Source: DATAFF01 sp036265615
Lineage (GTDB): Bacteria; Pseudomonadota; Alphaproteobacteria; Rhizobiales; Aestuariivirgaceae
Assembly (NCBI GenBank): GCA_036265615.1
Contig: DATAOT010000205.1
Location: 1 to 5,938 of the forward strand
Reading direction: 5' to 3'
Length of the DNA stretch: 5,938 nucleotides
Position numbers and translations under genes: made by a program. Numbering within the stretch: position 1 is the stretch's first letter; the number at the start of each line of letters is the position of its first letter. The notes beneath the pieces were generated by a model. It saw only the letters and a program-made list of their open reading frames with translations. It was not told the DNA's origin and ran no database searches. Of the stretch, positions 5,598 through 5,938 are shown in pieces.

Positions 5598-5938
5598 ATG
5601 AAGAAGCTTGGCAATTCTCCTGGAGCTTCGGCCAGGGCGCCTCCTCACTTGAGGGTCATTGACCGGATCGGGGCGATCGCGGTCCGCCTGATCGAGCTTG
5701 CCGGCAAGTCGGACGGACGCCGGTTGCTCTATATTGCGGCAAGCGCCGCCCGCGCCAAGCAGTTGAGCCGGGTGCTCAAGGAGCTTGCGCGCGAACTCGG
5801 AGCGGTTCACTTCCCGCCTTGGGACTGCCTACCCTATGACCGGACGCCGCCGTCACGCGGGGCGATGGGCAAGCGCATCGGGGTGCTTCATCAGCTCGCG
5901 CACAAGCTCGAGGAGCCAAGGATCGTCATCAGCTCGCC
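5598..5938 (+). CDS. Mfd-like transcription-repair coupling factor, N-terminal fragment (runs off right edge)
   Basis: Only the first 113 residues are present; the gene continues past the window. Mfd is a DNA translocase that removes stalled RNA polymerase and recruits UvrA for nucleotide excision repair. The visible part is the N-terminal UvrB-like region. The strand-turn segment RRLLYIAASAARAKQL (41-56) is followed by FPPWDCLPYDR (72-82), matching the conserved W-x-x-LPYD element of Mfd (ADWETLPYD in E. coli). SRGAMGKRIGVLHQL (86-100) and PRIVISS (107-113) follow, as in the family. The frame is open from 5478, after a TAA at 5475-5477. I chose ATG 5598 because it lies about 20 residues before recognisable sequence, but it lacks a clear ribosome binding site; TTG 5514 is an alternative. 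The start does not resemble the alphaproteobacterial Mfd N-terminus I remember, so a helicase paralogue of Mfd is possible. The ATPase domains lie outside the window. Confidence 0.8.
   Translation, partial: MKKLGNSPGASARAPPHLRVIDRIGAIAVRLIELAGKSDGRRLLYIAASAARAKQLSRVLKELARELGAVHFPPWDCLPYDRTPPSRGAMGKRIGVLHQLAHKLEEPRIVISS

Noticed and set aside
5262..5810. 182-codon minus-strand frame across the right part
   Set aside because: It is antisense to the Mfd-like coding region, where PPWDCLPYDR is conserved on the plus strand, and its product is arginine-rich without a recognisable fold.

Overview
The window looks like a piece of chromosome from a high-GC alphaproteobacterium, probably of the Rhizobiales. 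The basis is the G/C-rich third codon positions, the long antisense shadow frames typical of such genomes, and proteins that resemble rhizobial and Caulobacter homologues as I remember them. No database search was possible.

Left part (1-4358): a sugar-acid catabolism cluster. A COG3618-type lactonase (minus strand, 89-925) is divergent from a UxaA/GarD-family hydro-lyase (plus strand, 968-2497), with only 42 bases between the chosen starts. The hydro-lyase converges on an IlvD/Edd-family dehydratase of the xylonate dehydratase (XylD) type (minus strand, 2538-4358). A G/C-rich hairpin lies in the 40-base gap between the two stop codons. Together the genes fit a non-phosphorylative route in which an aldose is oxidised to a lactone, the lactonase opens it, and a dehydratase makes a 2-keto-3-deoxy sugar acid. 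The two dehydratases belong to unrelated families, so the cluster may serve two substrates or two successive steps. No dehydrogenase, aldolase, transporter or regulator gene is visible here; they may lie beyond the left edge.

Middle (4405-5022): wrbA, an FMN-dependent NAD(P)H:quinone oxidoreductase. It lies 46 bases upstream of the XylD-type gene on the same strand and could be co-transcribed with it.

Right part (5023-5938): a 209-base spacer, an unrecognised small ORF (5232-5477), a 120-base gap, and the 5' end of a gene for a transcription-repair coupling factor (Mfd)-like protein that runs off the window. This part has no evident link to sugar metabolism and is probably the flank of the metabolic cluster. 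I saw no tRNA, rRNA, insertion sequence, CRISPR array or phage gene. The window reads as an ordinary metabolic locus with some details worth checking, not as an obvious new system.
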